Shown one piece after another: positions 28,707 through 37,033 of a DNA stretch of 46,309 nucleotides (its first letter is position 1; each line of letters starts with the position of its first letter). The position numbers and the translations under genes were made by a program. The DNA is from Rubrivivax sp. (lineage in GTDB: Bacteria; Pseudomonadota; Gammaproteobacteria; Burkholderiales; Burkholderiaceae): the NCBI GenBank assembly GCA_016790225.1, contig JAEUOZ010000044.1, forward strand, positions 1 to 46,309, written 5' to 3'. Below the pieces are notes generated by a model that saw only the letters and a list, made by a program, of their open reading frames with translations, had not been told where the DNA came from and did no database searches.

Positions 28707-29441
28707 TCAGCTTGCGCCATCCGGCACGAAGACGTAGCCCACGCCCCAGACGGTCTGGATGTAGCGCGGCTGCGCGGGATCGGGCTCGATCATCTTGCGC
28801 AGGCGCGAGATCTGCACATCCAGGCTGCGGTCGAAGGGCTCGAACTCGCGGCCCCGGGCGAGCTGGGCGAGCTTGTCGCGGCTGAGCGGCTGGCGCGGGT
28901 GGCGCACAAGGGCCTTGAGCATGGAGAACTCGCCCGTGGTCAGCGCGATCTGGTCACCTTCCTTGGACAGGCGGCGCAGCGAGAGATCGAACTCGAAGGG
29001 CCCGAAATTCACGACCTGCGCTTCCTTCGAAGGCGCGCCGGGCGCCTCCACGGCCGGGCGGCGGCGCAGCACGGCGTGGATGCGGGCCAGCAGCTCGCGC
29101 GGGTTGAAGGGCTTGGGCAGGTAGTCGTCCGCGCCGACTTCCAGGCCCACGATGCGGTCCACATCCTCCACCTTGGCGGTGAGCATGATGATGGGCGTGG
29201 GGTCGTTGGCCGCGCGCAGCCGGCGGCAGATCGACAGGCCGTCCTCGCCGGGCAGCATCAGGTCCAGCACGATGAGATCGATGGTGTCGCGCGTCAGCAC
29301 GCGGTTCAGCGTCTTGGCGTCTTCGGCCAGGAGCACCTCGAAGCCCTCCTGCGTCAGGTAGCGGCGCAGCAGATCCCGGATGCGGGCATCGTCGTCGACG
29401 ACGACGATCCGGTCGGGGCGGTTCGGGGTGGAATTGCTCAT
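28707..29441 (-). CDS. ompR: Two-component response regulator OmpR
   Basis: A 244-residue cytosolic response regulator. The receiver domain has the acidic pocket IVVVDDDARIRD, the phospho-acceptor Asp60 (IVLDLMLPGEDG), the conserved MLTAK and the switch lysine in DYLPKPFNPREL. A winged-helix DNA-binding domain follows (LTTGEFSMLKALVRHP, SLDVQISRLRKMIEPDP, VWGVGYVFVPDG). It pairs with EnvZ downstream and probably controls envelope genes such as porins. Three GTTACA/GTAACA elements lie upstream and may be OmpR sites for autoregulation. Confidence 0.95.
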   Translation of the reverse strand: MSNSTPNRPDRIVVVDDDARIRDLLRRYLTQEGFEVLLAEDAKTLNRVLTRDTIDLIVLDLMLPGEDGLSICRRLRAANDPTPIIMLTAKVEDVDRIVGLEVGADDYLPKPFNPRELLARIHAVLRRRPAVEAPGAPSKEAQVVNFGPFEFDLSLRRLSKEGDQIALTTGEFSMLKALVRHPRQPLSRDKLAQLARGREFEPFDRSLDVQISRLRKMIEPDPAQPRYIQTVWGVGYVFVPDGAS

Positions 29442-29457
29442 GAGGGCATCCTGGATT

Positions 29458-29521
29458 TGTAACAGCCGAATTGTTACAGCCGAAAATCGCCCAAAAAATC
29501 CCGTTCTGACGCACCGTTACA
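29458..29521. promoter_or_regulatory. GTAACA/GTTACA repeats between ompR and the SIMPL gene (possible OmpR sites)
   Basis: TGTAACAGCCGAA (29458-29470) is followed directly by TTGTTACAGCCGAAAA (29471-29486), a near-perfect direct repeat whose TGTAAC/GTTACA ends also form an inverted repeat. A third GTTACA lies at 29516-29521. GTnACA-type half-sites are known for OmpR-family regulators, so autoregulation is plausible. The segment is more AT-rich than its surroundings, as expected for the divergent promoter region. Confidence 0.45.
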
Positions 29522-29630
29522 AGTCTTGCCGCTTGGCAGAACAACGGTTTGTCTGCTTCGCGCGTTGAATCCTGGCCTGCGCGCCAGCAGCGCACGCGGC
29601 ACACTCACCGCCACTCTGGAGCCTTCACCG

Positions 29631-30362
29631 ATGACCCGTACCCCCCTGTCCAGCCCCTTGCTGCGCCTGCTGGCGCCGCTGGCCCTCCTGAGCGTGCACG
29701 CGGTGGCGCAGGCGCAGGGCGTCGCGGCACCCGTGCCGCAGAACGTGATGATGCTCAGCGCCTCGGCCAGTACCGAGGTGACGATGGACCTGCTGGCGAT
29801 CAGCTTCTCCACCACGCGCGAAGGCACGGATGCCGGCGCCGTGCAGACGCAGCTGAAGCAGGCGCTGGATGGGGCGCTGGCCGAGGCACGCAAGGTGGCC
29901 CGGCCAGGGCAGGTCGACGTGCGCACCGGCAACTTTGCGCTGATGCCGCGTTATGGCCAGAAGGGCACGATCACCGGCTGGCAGGGCTCGGCCCAGCTGC
30001 TGGTGGAAGGGCGCGACATGCAGGCCATTTCGCAGCTGGCCGGGCGCATCCAGACGCTGAGCATCGCCAATGTGCGCCAGGGCCTTTCGCGCGAAGCGCG
30101 CGAGAAGGCCGAGGCCGACACCACCGCCCAGGCCATCGCCCGCTTCCGGGAGCGCGCGCAGGCGCAATCGCAGCTCTTCGGTTTTGCCAGCTATACCGTG
30201 CGCGAAGTGAACGTGGGTGTCGACGGCGCGCCCGGCCCGGTGCCGGTGATGGCGATGCGCGCGGCGCCCATGGCCATGGCCGCCGAAGCGCCGATGCCGG
30301 TGGAGGCCGGCAAGACCACGGTCACCTCCAGCGTCAGCGGCAGCGTGCAGATGCTGAAGTAG
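29631..30362 (+). CDS. SIMPL-domain (DUF541, YggE-like) periplasmic protein
   Basis: A 243-residue exported protein. The Sec signal is MTRTPLSSPLLRLLAPLALLSVHAVAQAQG, cleaved after AQA or nearby. The mature domain begins NVMMLSASASTEVTMDLLAI, the typical SIMPL opening, and includes the block VEGRDMQAISQLAGRIQTL. Family members are linked to oxidative-stress tolerance (E. coli YggE), but the mechanism is unknown. The ATG at 29631 has CTGGAG upstream; the frame stays open back to 29526 without a better start. The last about 45 residues are rich in Met/Ala/Pro. It is divergent from ompR. Confidence 0.88.
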   Translation: MTRTPLSSPLLRLLAPLALLSVHAVAQAQGVAAPVPQNVMMLSASASTEVTMDLLAISFSTTREGTDAGAVQTQLKQALDGALAEARKVARPGQVDVRTGNFALMPRYGQKGTITGWQGSAQLLVEGRDMQAISQLAGRIQTLSIANVRQGLSREAREKAEADTTAQAIARFRERAQAQSQLFGFASYTVREVNVGVDGAPGPVPVMAMRAAPMAMAAEAPMPVEAGKTTVTSSVSGSVQMLK

Positions 30363-30438
30363 CGCGCAGCGGTGCGGCCCGCCAGGCCATAGCATCGGGG
30401 CGCTGCCGGCGGCTGTCGCCGGGCCCTCCTGCCTTGCC

Positions 30439-31311
30439 ATGCTTGAAGAACCGCGCCTTCGTTCCGTTTCCTGCCTGCACCCGGGCGGCCTGCACCGCAT
30501 GGCCTACTGGGAATGGGGCGATCCTGCCGCCGCACAGACCATCGTCTGCGTGCACGGCCTCACCCGCCAGGGGCGCGATTTTGATCATCTGGCGCGTGAC
30601 CTCAGCCAGCGCGCGCGGGTGATCTGCCCCGATGTGGTCGGCCGCGGCCGCAGCGACTGGCTGCGCGATCCGAACGCCTACGCCGTGCCGACCTACGTGG
30701 CCGACATGGTGACGCTGCTGGCGCGCCTGGATGTGGAGCAGGTCGATTGGGTCGGCACCTCCATGGGCGGGCTGATCGGCATCGGTGTGGCGGCGCTGGA
30801 AGGCTCGCCCGTGCGGCGCCTGGTGCTCAACGATGTGGGCCCGCGCATCCAGCCCGAGGCGCTGGTGCGCATCGGCGGCTATGTGGGGCAGGGCGGCCGC
30901 TGGCCGACCGAGGAAGCGGCCGCGCAGGCGATGTGGGCGCTGTCCACCGGCTTCGGTCCGCACAGCCCGCAGCAGTGGCTGGAGCTCTCTCGCCCGCTGC
31001 TCAAGCCCGATGGCGAGGGCGGCTTCATGCTGCGCTACGACCCCGCCCTGTCGGTGCCGCTGAAGGCCATCACGCCGCAGCTGGCAGCCGCGGGCGAGGC
31101 GATGCTCTGGCACGTCTACGACAGCCTGCGCTGCCCGACCCTGCTGCTGCGCGGCGCGCAATCCGATCTGCTGTCCGCCGAGACGGCGCAGGCCATGACG
31201 CAGCGCGGCCCGCGCGCCCGCCTGCACAGCTTCGAGGGCGTGGGCCACGCGCCCACGCTCGTGCAGCCCGATCAGCGCGCCGTGGTCAGCGAATTCCTGC
31301 TCTCGCCCTGA
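30439..31311 (+). CDS. Alpha/beta-fold hydrolase
   Basis: A 290-residue cytosolic serine hydrolase. The oxyanion region is VCVHGLTRQGRDFDHLA, the nucleophile elbow is GTSMGG with Ser108, and the catalytic histidine lies in GVGHAPTL near the C-terminus. The likely acid is the Asp in RGAQSDLLSAE. The substrate cannot be read from sequence. A small hairpin (CCGGCG/CGCCGG, 30406-30422) and a TAGCAT hexamer lie in the 76-bp gap upstream. The stop is followed 15 nt later by relA, so the two are probably cotranscribed, an arrangement I recall from other Burkholderiales. Confidence 0.9.
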   Translation: MLEEPRLRSVSCLHPGGLHRMAYWEWGDPAAAQTIVCVHGLTRQGRDFDHLARDLSQRARVICPDVVGRGRSDWLRDPNAYAVPTYVADMVTLLARLDVEQVDWVGTSMGGLIGIGVAALEGSPVRRLVLNDVGPRIQPEALVRIGGYVGQGGRWPTEEAAAQAMWALSTGFGPHSPQQWLELSRPLLKPDGEGGFMLRYDPALSVPLKAITPQLAAAGEAMLWHVYDSLRCPTLLLRGAQSDLLSAETAQAMTQRGPRARLHSFEGVGHAPTLVQPDQRAVVSEFLLSP

Positions 31312-31326
31312 GACACCCCGCGGGCC

Positions 31327-33618
31327 ATGAAGACGCGCGCAGATCCGCTGCCGGGTGCGGCGCCCAGCGCCATCGTCGAGGCGACGGCGCTGGTGGAGCC
31401 TGGCCCGGCTGACACGGCGCCCGCAAGATCGAATGCGGGGGCGGCTGCGCGATCGGGTGCAGGGTCGGCCGCGGCGCCGCCGGGCCCGCCGGCCGATGCA
31501 CTCGCGGCCGCGCGCGGCTTCACGCAGCCCTTGCTCACCGGCCGACAGCTGGATACCGGCGAGGACGCCTGGGCGCATGCCGAGGGCGTGGCATCGATCC
31601 TGGCCAGCCTGGGTGCGGCCGTGCCGATGCAGGCCGCGGCCTACCTGGTCTATGCGGCCGACTTTCTGCAGCAGCCGGTGGATGTGATCGGGCGCGCCTT
31701 CGGCCCCTCGTACGCCAGCCTGGTGGAACTGACCCGGCGGCTGGTGGCGGCACAGCGTGCCGCGCGCAATGCCGCGGTGGAGGCCGAGCAGCGCGCGCAG
31801 CAGACCGAACGCGTGCGCAAGATGCTGCTGGCTTTCTCGCGCGATCTGCGCGTGGTGCTGCTGCGCCTGGCCTCGCGTCTGCAGACGCTGCGCTGGCACG
31901 CCGCGGCGCGCCAGCCCTGCCCGCCGGTGCTGGCGCGCGAATCGCTGGATGTGTTTGCGCCGCTGGCCAACCGCCTGGGCATCTGGCCCATCAAGTGGGA
32001 GCTGGAAGACCTGGCCTTCCGGTTGCTGGATCCGGCGTCCTACCACGCCGTGGCCCGCCGCCTGGATCAGACGCGCGCCGCGCGCGAGCTGGGCGTGGAC
32101 TTCGTGCGCCATCAGCTGGCCGGCGAACTGCGCCGTGCCGGCATCGAGGCCGAGGTGGCCGGGCGCCCCAAGCACCTCTACAGCATCTGGAAGAAGATGC
32201 AGGGCAAGGGCCTGGCCTTCGAGCAGGTGCTGGATGTGCGCGCCCTGCGTGTCATCGTGCCCGACGTGCCCGCCTGCTACGCGGCGCTGTCCGCGGTGCA
32301 TGCGCGTTATGCCCCGGTGCCTGGCGAGTACGACGACTACATCGCGCGGCCCAAGCCCAATGGCTACCAGTCGCTGCACACGGTGGTGCGCGGCGACGAC
32401 GGCCTGCCGGTGGAAGTGCAGATCCGCACGGCGCAGATGCATGCGCACGCTGAGCACGGCGTGGCCGCGCACTGGGCCTACAAGGAAGCCGGGTCCAAGG
32501 GCTATGCCGGCGTCAGTGCCGATGGCGACACGGCCGCGCGCATGGCCGCTGCGCGCAAGGCCGTGATGCAGCAGCTGCTGGCCTGGGAGCGCGATCTGTC
32601 CTCGCAGCCCGGCGCGCCGGCGGCGGAAGACCGCATCTACGTGCTCACGCCGCAGAGCACCGTGGTCGATCTGCCGGCCGGTGCCACGCCGGTGGACTTT
32701 GCCTACAGCCTGCACACCGAGCTGGGCCACCGCTGCCGCGGTGCGCGCGTGGACGGTGCCCTGGTGCCGCTGAACACCGCCCTGCGCAACGGCCAGACGG
32801 TGGAGATCGTCGCCACGCGCGAAGGCGGGCCCTCGCTGGACTGGATCAACCCCGAGCTGGGCTACCTGCACAGCCCGCGCGCCAAGGCCAAGGTGCGCGC
32901 CTGGTTCAACGCACAGGTGCAGGCCCAGACCATCGCCCGCGGCCGTGAAGCCATCGAGCGGCTGCTGCAGCGCGAGGGCCGCACGGCCGTCAAGCTGGAC
33001 GATCTGGCCGCGCGGCTGGGCTTCAAGGAAGCCGATGCGCTGTTCGAGGTGATCGGCAAGGACGAGTTCTCGCTGCGCCAGGTGGAAGCGGTGCTGCGCC
33101 CGCCCGAGCCGGCGCCGGAAGCGGCCGACGAGGGCGTGCTGCTGCGCCGCTCCAAGGCGGGCGACAGCGGCGTGCTGGTGGTGGGCGTGGAATCCTTGCT
33201 CACGAACCTGGCGCGCTGCTGCCGGCCGGCGCCGCCGGACGCCATCGGCGGCTTCGTCACGCGCGGCAAGGGCGTGGCCATCCACCGCGGCGATTGCAGC
33301 AACTTCCGCCACATGGCGGCGCAGGCGCCCGAACGCACCATCCCCGTGGCCTGGGGTCGCCCCGGCGCCGATGCGCTGTACCCGGTGGATGTGGCGGTGG
33401 AGGCACTGGATCGGCAGGGCCTGCTGCGCGACATCTCCGAGGTCTTCACCCGCGAGCGGGTCAACGTGACGGGCGTGAAGACGCAGAGCGTGCGCGACGC
33501 CGGTGGCGACAAGGCCTGGATGACCTTCACCGTGGAGGTGGCCGATGCAGCGCGCCTGCGCCAGGTGCTGCGTCTGGTGGCGGCCGTGCCCGGCGTGCGC
33601 ACGGCGCGGCGGCGCTGA
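31327..33618 (+). CDS. relA: (p)ppGpp synthetase RelA (RelA/SpoT family)
   Basis: A ribosome-linked alarmone synthetase of 763 residues that makes (p)ppGpp from ATP and GTP/GDP when uncharged tRNA accumulates. The N-terminal about 60 residues are Ala/Pro-rich. The hydrolase domain is degenerate: the HDxxED motif expected of SpoT is absent (YAADFLQQPVDVI in its place), which favours RelA over a bifunctional enzyme. The synthetase core shows YDDYIARPKPNGYQSLHTVV and VQIRTAQMHAHAEHG. It is followed by a TGS domain (DRIYVLTPQSTVVDLPAGAT), a zinc-finger-like CCRPAPPDAIGGFVTRG...HRGDC, and a C-terminal ACT domain (LLRDISEVFTRERVNVTGVK). A tRNA-Val gene follows 34 nt after its stop. Confidence 0.95.
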   Translation: MKTRADPLPGAAPSAIVEATALVEPGPADTAPARSNAGAAARSGAGSAAAPPGPPADALAAARGFTQPLLTGRQLDTGEDAWAHAEGVASILASLGAAVPMQAAAYLVYAADFLQQPVDVIGRAFGPSYASLVELTRRLVAAQRAARNAAVEAEQRAQQTERVRKMLLAFSRDLRVVLLRLASRLQTLRWHAAARQPCPPVLARESLDVFAPLANRLGIWPIKWELEDLAFRLLDPASYHAVARRLDQTRAARELGVDFVRHQLAGELRRAGIEAEVAGRPKHLYSIWKKMQGKGLAFEQVLDVRALRVIVPDVPACYAALSAVHARYAPVPGEYDDYIARPKPNGYQSLHTVVRGDDGLPVEVQIRTAQMHAHAEHGVAAHWAYKEAGSKGYAGVSADGDTAARMAAARKAVMQQLLAWERDLSSQPGAPAAEDRIYVLTPQSTVVDLPAGATPVDFAYSLHTELGHRCRGARVDGALVPLNTALRNGQTVEIVATREGGPSLDWINPELGYLHSPRAKAKVRAWFNAQVQAQTIARGREAIERLLQREGRTAVKLDDLAARLGFKEADALFEVIGKDEFSLRQVEAVLRPPEPAPEAADEGVLLRRSKAGDSGVLVVGVESLLTNLARCCRPAPPDAIGGFVTRGKGVAIHRGDCSNFRHMAAQAPERTIPVAWGRPGADALYPVDVAVEALDRQGLLRDISEVFTRERVNVTGVKTQSVRDAGGDKAWMTFTVEVADAARLRQVLRLVAAVPGVRTARRR

Positions 33619-33635
33619 GCGCAGCCCGGGCCTGC

Positions 33636-33641
33636 TATACT
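33636..33641 (+). promoter_or_regulatory. -10 box (TATACT) of the tRNA-Val promoter
   Basis: TATACT lies 11 nt before the first tRNA base, in the short gap after relA. The bases just downstream, GCCTGG, form a GC-rich discriminator of the type associated with stringent repression by ppGpp. No clear -35 is seen. Confidence 0.5.
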
Positions 33642-33652
33642 GCCTGGCTTTC

Positions 33653-33729
33653 AGGCGCGTAGCTCAGCTGGTTAGAGCACCACCTTGACATGGTGGGGGT
33701 CGTTGGTTCGAGTCCAATCGCGCCTACCA
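33653..33729 (+). tRNA. tRNA-Val (anticodon GAC), CCA encoded
   Basis: The 77-nt cloverleaf has acceptor stem AGGCGCG/CGCGCCT, D-arm GCTC...GAGC, anticodon stem CCACC/GGTGG with loop TTGACAT (anticodon GAC at 33687-33689), T-arm GTTGG-TTCGAGT-CCAAT, discriminator A and an encoded CCA tail. GAC reads the Val codons GUC and GUU. An intrinsic terminator follows 14 nt later. Confidence 0.97.
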
Positions 33730-33743
33730 GGATCCCAGTGAGG

Positions 33744-33777
33744 GCCCGGACATGTCGTTGGTGTGTCCGGGCTTTTT
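33744..33777 (+). terminator. Intrinsic terminator after tRNA-Val
   Basis: GCCCGGACA and TGTCCGGGC form a perfect 9-bp stem with an 11-nt loop, followed immediately by TTTTT. It ends the tRNA transcript. It overlaps an upstream GTG (33763) that is in frame with the next gene, which argues that translation of that gene starts later. Confidence 0.92.
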
Positions 33778-33807
33778 CACGTTCCCGCCACCTTCAACCC
33801 CGCCCCG

Positions 33808-34863
33808 TTGAGCACGTCGGAATCATCGGATCGCCTGCGCGCCCTGGATGGCTGGCGAGCTGCCAGCATTCTTCTGGTGCTGGCCGCACACCTGCTGCCG
33901 CTGGGCCCCAGCAGCTGGCAGCTCAACGATTCGGCCGGCAAGATGGGCATGGCGCTCTTCTTCTGCCTCTCGGGCTTTCTGATCACGCGCTTCCTGTGGA
34001 ACGGCGCGCATGTGGGCGACTTCATGATCCGGCGCATCTGCCGCGTCGTGCCGCTGGCCTGGCTGGGCATCCTGGTCGGCATGATGGTGCAGGATCACGG
34101 TTCGCCCTGGATCACCTGGCTGCGCCACTTCAGCTTTACCTCCAACCTGCCGCCAATCGACCAGGCGCCCGTGCTCACGCACTACTGGAGCCTGGGCGTG
34201 GAGATGCAGTTCTACTTCGTGGTGGCGCTGATCTACGGCTTCTTCGGCCGCAAGGGCCTGTATGCGCTGCCCGTGCTGGCGCTGCTGGTGACGGCGCACC
34301 GTATCGACTATGGCGCCACGGCAGACATCGCCACCTACCGTCGGATCGACGAGATCCTGGCTGGCTGCACGCTGGCGCTGGCCTACAGCGGGGCCTTCGG
34401 CCTGCGCGTGCGCCAGGGCCTGGCCGATCTGAGCGTGCCGCTGATGCTGGTGCTGCTGGTGATGTGCAGCCTGCCGGAACCGCACTGGGCCAACTACATC
34501 CGGCCTTATGTGGCCGCCTGCCTCATCGGGGCATCCCTGGTGCGCTTCAGCCCCACGTTCACGCCGATCCTGGAAAGCCGCTTCATGGCCTACATCGCCG
34601 GCATCTCCTTCGCGCTGTATGTGATCCATCCGCTGGTGGTGGATACCTGGCTCGGCCAGGCCGACGACAAGGTCGAGAAATACCTCAAGCGCATTCCGGC
34701 CTTCATCGTCATCTTCGCGCTGGCCCATCTCTCCACGCACTACTACGAAAACCATTTCATGCGCTGGGGGCGTGCGCTGTCTCGTCGGCTGGGCTGGGAG
34801 AAGCCCCGCGCGGCGAAGGCACTGCCGCCTGAGGGTGGCGGCAGCGGGCCCAAAGGCGCATAG
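33808..34863 (+). CDS. Acyltransferase-3 family membrane protein (OafA/YrhL-like)
   Basis: A 351-residue multi-pass inner-membrane acyltransferase. The N-terminal RLRALDGWRAASILLVLAAH carries the family signature RxLDGxRxxA with the catalytic His. LFFCLSGFLITR and the loop MIRRICRVVPLAWLG are also diagnostic. About ten hydrophobic segments follow. Such enzymes O-acetylate or acylate surface polysaccharides, but the substrate is unknown and no polysaccharide genes are adjacent. The start is taken as TTG 33808, because the only earlier candidate (GTG 33763) lies within the tRNA terminator. Confidence 0.87.
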   Translation: MSTSESSDRLRALDGWRAASILLVLAAHLLPLGPSSWQLNDSAGKMGMALFFCLSGFLITRFLWNGAHVGDFMIRRICRVVPLAWLGILVGMMVQDHGSPWITWLRHFSFTSNLPPIDQAPVLTHYWSLGVEMQFYFVVALIYGFFGRKGLYALPVLALLVTAHRIDYGATADIATYRRIDEILAGCTLALAYSGAFGLRVRQGLADLSVPLMLVLLVMCSLPEPHWANYIRPYVAACLIGASLVRFSPTFTPILESRFMAYIAGISFALYVIHPLVVDTWLGQADDKVEKYLKRIPAFIVIFALAHLSTHYYENHFMRWGRALSRRLGWEKPRAAKALPPEGGGSGPKGA

Positions 34864-34927
34864 TCGGCTTCCCGGTGGGCAAGCTGCACCGGGCAAACCC
34901 CGCCCGCTCGGCGGCAGCGGGCGCTCC

Positions 34928-34933
34928 TAGAAT
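34928..34933 (+). promoter_or_regulatory. -10-like box (TAGAAT) upstream of phaR
   Basis: CCTAGAATC ends 27 nt before the phaR ATG, leaving room for a short leader with a GGAGG Shine-Dalgarno (34949-34953). No -35 element is recognisable. The same CCTAGAAT string recurs before ispD and ratA. Confidence 0.45.
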
Positions 34934-34960
34934 CAAAATCCCACAGTCCGGAGGCTCTTG

Positions 34961-35545
34961 ATGGCCAGCACTTCCGCGCCGGCTCCGCAGCCGGCCAAGG
35001 GCGAGGAAACGCCAACCGGCATGCGGGTGCTCAAGAAGTACCCTAATCGCCGTCTTTACGATACGCGCAACAGCAGCTACATCACGGTGGCCGACGTCAA
35101 GGCCATGGTCATGTCCGGCGAAGAGTTCGAAGTGCGCGACGCCAAGTCCGGCGAAGACCTCACGCGCAGCATCCTGCTGCAGATCATCCTGGAAGAAGAG
35201 ACAGGCGGCCTGCCGATGTTCTCCACCCAGATGCTGGCGCAGCTGATCCGCTTCTACGGCCACGCCATGCAGGGCATGATGGGCAGCTTCCTGGAGCAGA
35301 ACCTGCTCACCTTCATCGAGATGCAGAGCCGCCTGGCCGGCGCCGGCAAGAACCTCTTCGAGCCCGCGGCCTACTCGCCCGAAGCCTGGGCCAAGCTGTT
35401 CCAGGGCCAGGCCAACGGCATGCCGACGGTGATGAACGCCTACCTGGAACACAGCAAGACGGCCTTCGCGCAGATGCAGGAACAGTTCACCAAGGCGTCC
35501 AAGGGCATGTTCCCGCACGTGCCCGGCTTCCCGCCCAAGACCTGA
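34961..35545 (+). CDS. phaR: Polyhydroxyalkanoate synthesis repressor PhaR
   Basis: A DNA- and PHA-granule-binding repressor of phasin and PHA genes, 194 residues. The N-terminal DNA-binding domain is diagnostic: RVLKKYPNRRLYDTRNSSYI, then VSGEEFEVRDAKSGEDLTR-like sequence. The middle PHB-accumulation regulatory region reads LPMFSTQMLAQLIRFYG and SFLEQNLLTFIEMQ. The ATG at 34961 is preceded by GGAGG at ideal spacing; a TTG one codon earlier is less likely. Its presence implies that the organism stores polyhydroxyalkanoates. It is followed by rimO after 39 nt. Confidence 0.96.
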   Translation: MASTSAPAPQPAKGEETPTGMRVLKKYPNRRLYDTRNSSYITVADVKAMVMSGEEFEVRDAKSGEDLTRSILLQIILEEETGGLPMFSTQMLAQLIRFYGHAMQGMMGSFLEQNLLTFIEMQSRLAGAGKNLFEPAAYSPEAWAKLFQGQANGMPTVMNAYLEHSKTAFAQMQEQFTKASKGMFPHVPGFPPKT

Positions 35546-35571
35546 GCGGCCCGGCGGCCGCGCCGCTGCCG

Positions 35572-35577
35572 GACAAT
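35572..35577 (+). promoter_or_regulatory. Candidate -10 box (GACAAT) for rimO
   Basis: GCCGGACAATCCCTGGC precedes the rimO ATG. The hexamer matches TATAAT at four of six positions and ends 7 nt before the start codon. No Shine-Dalgarno is present, consistent with a leaderless message. Cotranscription from phaR is also possible. Confidence 0.3.
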
Positions 35578-35584
35578 CCCTGGC

Positions 35585-36997
35585 ATGTCTGCATCTTCCA
35601 TCGTCGGCGCGGCGTCTGCCGCACCCACCATCGGCTTCGTCTCGCTTGGCTGCCCCAAGGCGCTGACCGATTCCGAACTGATCCTCACCCAGCTGCGTGC
35701 CGAGGGCTACGCGACGAGCAAGACCTTCGCCGGCGCCGATCTGGTGATCGTCAATACCTGCGGCTTCATCGACGATGCCGTCAAGGAAAGTCTGGACACC
35801 ATCGGCGAGGCGCTGGCCGAGAACGGCCGCGTGGTCGTCACCGGCTGCCTGGGCGCCAAGGCGGGTGAGGGCGGCGGCAACCTGGTGCAGCAGATCCATC
35901 CCAAGGTGCTGGCGGTCACCGGGCCGCATGCCACGCAGGAGGTGATGGACGCGGTGCACCGCCACGTGCCCAAGCCGCACGATCCCTTCGTGGATCTGGT
36001 GCCCGAGGTGCGGGCTGAATTCCGCGGCGAGGCCGGCATCAAGCTCACGCCAAGGCACTATGCCTACCTGAAGATCAGCGAAGGCTGCAACCACCGCTGC
36101 AGCTTCTGCATCATCCCCTCGATGCGCGGCGATCTGGTCTCGCGCCCGATCGGCGAGGTGCTCAACGAGGCGCGCGCGCTGTTTGAATCGGGCGTGAAGG
36201 AACTGCTGATCATCAGCCAGGACACCAGCGCCTACGGCGTGGACATGAAGTACCGCACCGGCTTCTGGGATGGCCGCCCGGTGAAGACCCGCTTTGCCGA
36301 TCTGTGCGAAGAGCTCGCGCGGCTGGCCCAGCCCTATGGCGCCTGGGTGCGCCTGCACTACGTCTACCCCTACCCGCATGTGGACGAGGTGCTGCCGCTG
36401 ATGGCCGAAGGCCTGATCCTGCCCTACCTGGATGTGCCCTTCCAGCATGCGCATCCCGATGTGCTCAAGCGCATGAAGCGGCCCGCCAGCGGCGAGCGCA
36501 ACCTCGCGCGCCTGGCGGCCTGGCGCAAGGTCTGCCCGCAGATCGTCGTGCGCTCCACCTTCATCGCCGGCTTCCCCGGCGAGACCGAAGCCGAGTTCGA
36601 GACCCTGCTGCAGTTCATGCGCGAAGCCGGCATCGATCGCGCCGGCTGCTTTGCCTACAGCGATGTGGCCGGCGCCGCCGCCAACGCGCTGCCCGGGGCG
36701 CTGCCGCAGGCCCTGCGCGAAGAGCGGCGCGCGCGCTTCATGGCGGTGGCCGAGGAAGCGTCCGCGCGCAAGCTGAGCCAGCGCCTGGGCGTGACGCTGC
36801 AGGTGCTGGTGGATCACGCCCCGGCGCTGGGCCGCCGCGGCGGGCGCGGGCGCAGCTATGCCGACGCGCCGGAGATCGATGGCCTGGTGCAGCTGCTGCC
36901 GCCGCAGAAGGCCTCGCTCACGCTGAAGGTGGGCGAGTTTGTCCGCGCCCGGGTGGTGCAGACCCAGGGCCATGATCTGGTGGCGCAGCCGCTGTGA
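35585..36997 (+). CDS. rimO: Ribosomal protein S12 methylthiotransferase RimO
   Basis: A radical-SAM enzyme that methylthiolates the conserved Asp of ribosomal protein S12. It has 470 residues. The N-terminal UPF0004 domain holds the auxiliary cluster cysteines (Cys23 in VSLGCPK, then VNTCGF and TGCLGAK). The radical-SAM cluster is Cys168, Cys172 and Cys175 in [11 protein letters not shown], followed by [14 protein letters not shown]-terminal TRAM domain ends the protein ([12 protein letters not shown]..., [16 protein letters not shown]). The start fits the family, whose members begin shortly before [10 protein letters not shown]. Confidence 0.97.
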   Translation: MSASSIVGAASAAPTIGFVSLGCPKALTDSELILTQLRAEGYATSKTFAGADLVIVNTCGFIDDAVKESLDTIGEALAENGRVVVTGCLGAKAGEGGGNLVQQIHPKVLAVTGPHATQEVMDAVHRHVPKPHDPFVDLVPEVRAEFRGEAGIKLTPRHYAYLKISEGCNHRCSFCIIPSMRGDLVSRPIGEVLNEARALFESGVKELLIISQDTSAYGVDMKYRTGFWDGRPVKTRFADLCEELARLAQPYGAWVRLHYVYPYPHVDEVLPLMAEGLILPYLDVPFQHAHPDVLKRMKRPASGERNLARLAAWRKVCPQIVVRSTFIAGFPGETEAEFETLLQFMREAGIDRAGCFAYSDVAGAAANALPGALPQALREERRARFMAVAEEASARKLSQRLGVTLQVLVDHAPALGRRGGRGRSYADAPEIDGLVQLLPPQKASLTLKVGEFVRARVVQTQGHDLVAQPL

Positions 36998-37033
36998 TGG
37001 CCGCCCGGCCCACGACCTCTGACGACGCGCATC

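Noticed and set aside
30334..33312. A 992-codon open frame on the minus strand
   Set aside because: It is antisense to the hydrolase and relA genes, with no recognisable domains.
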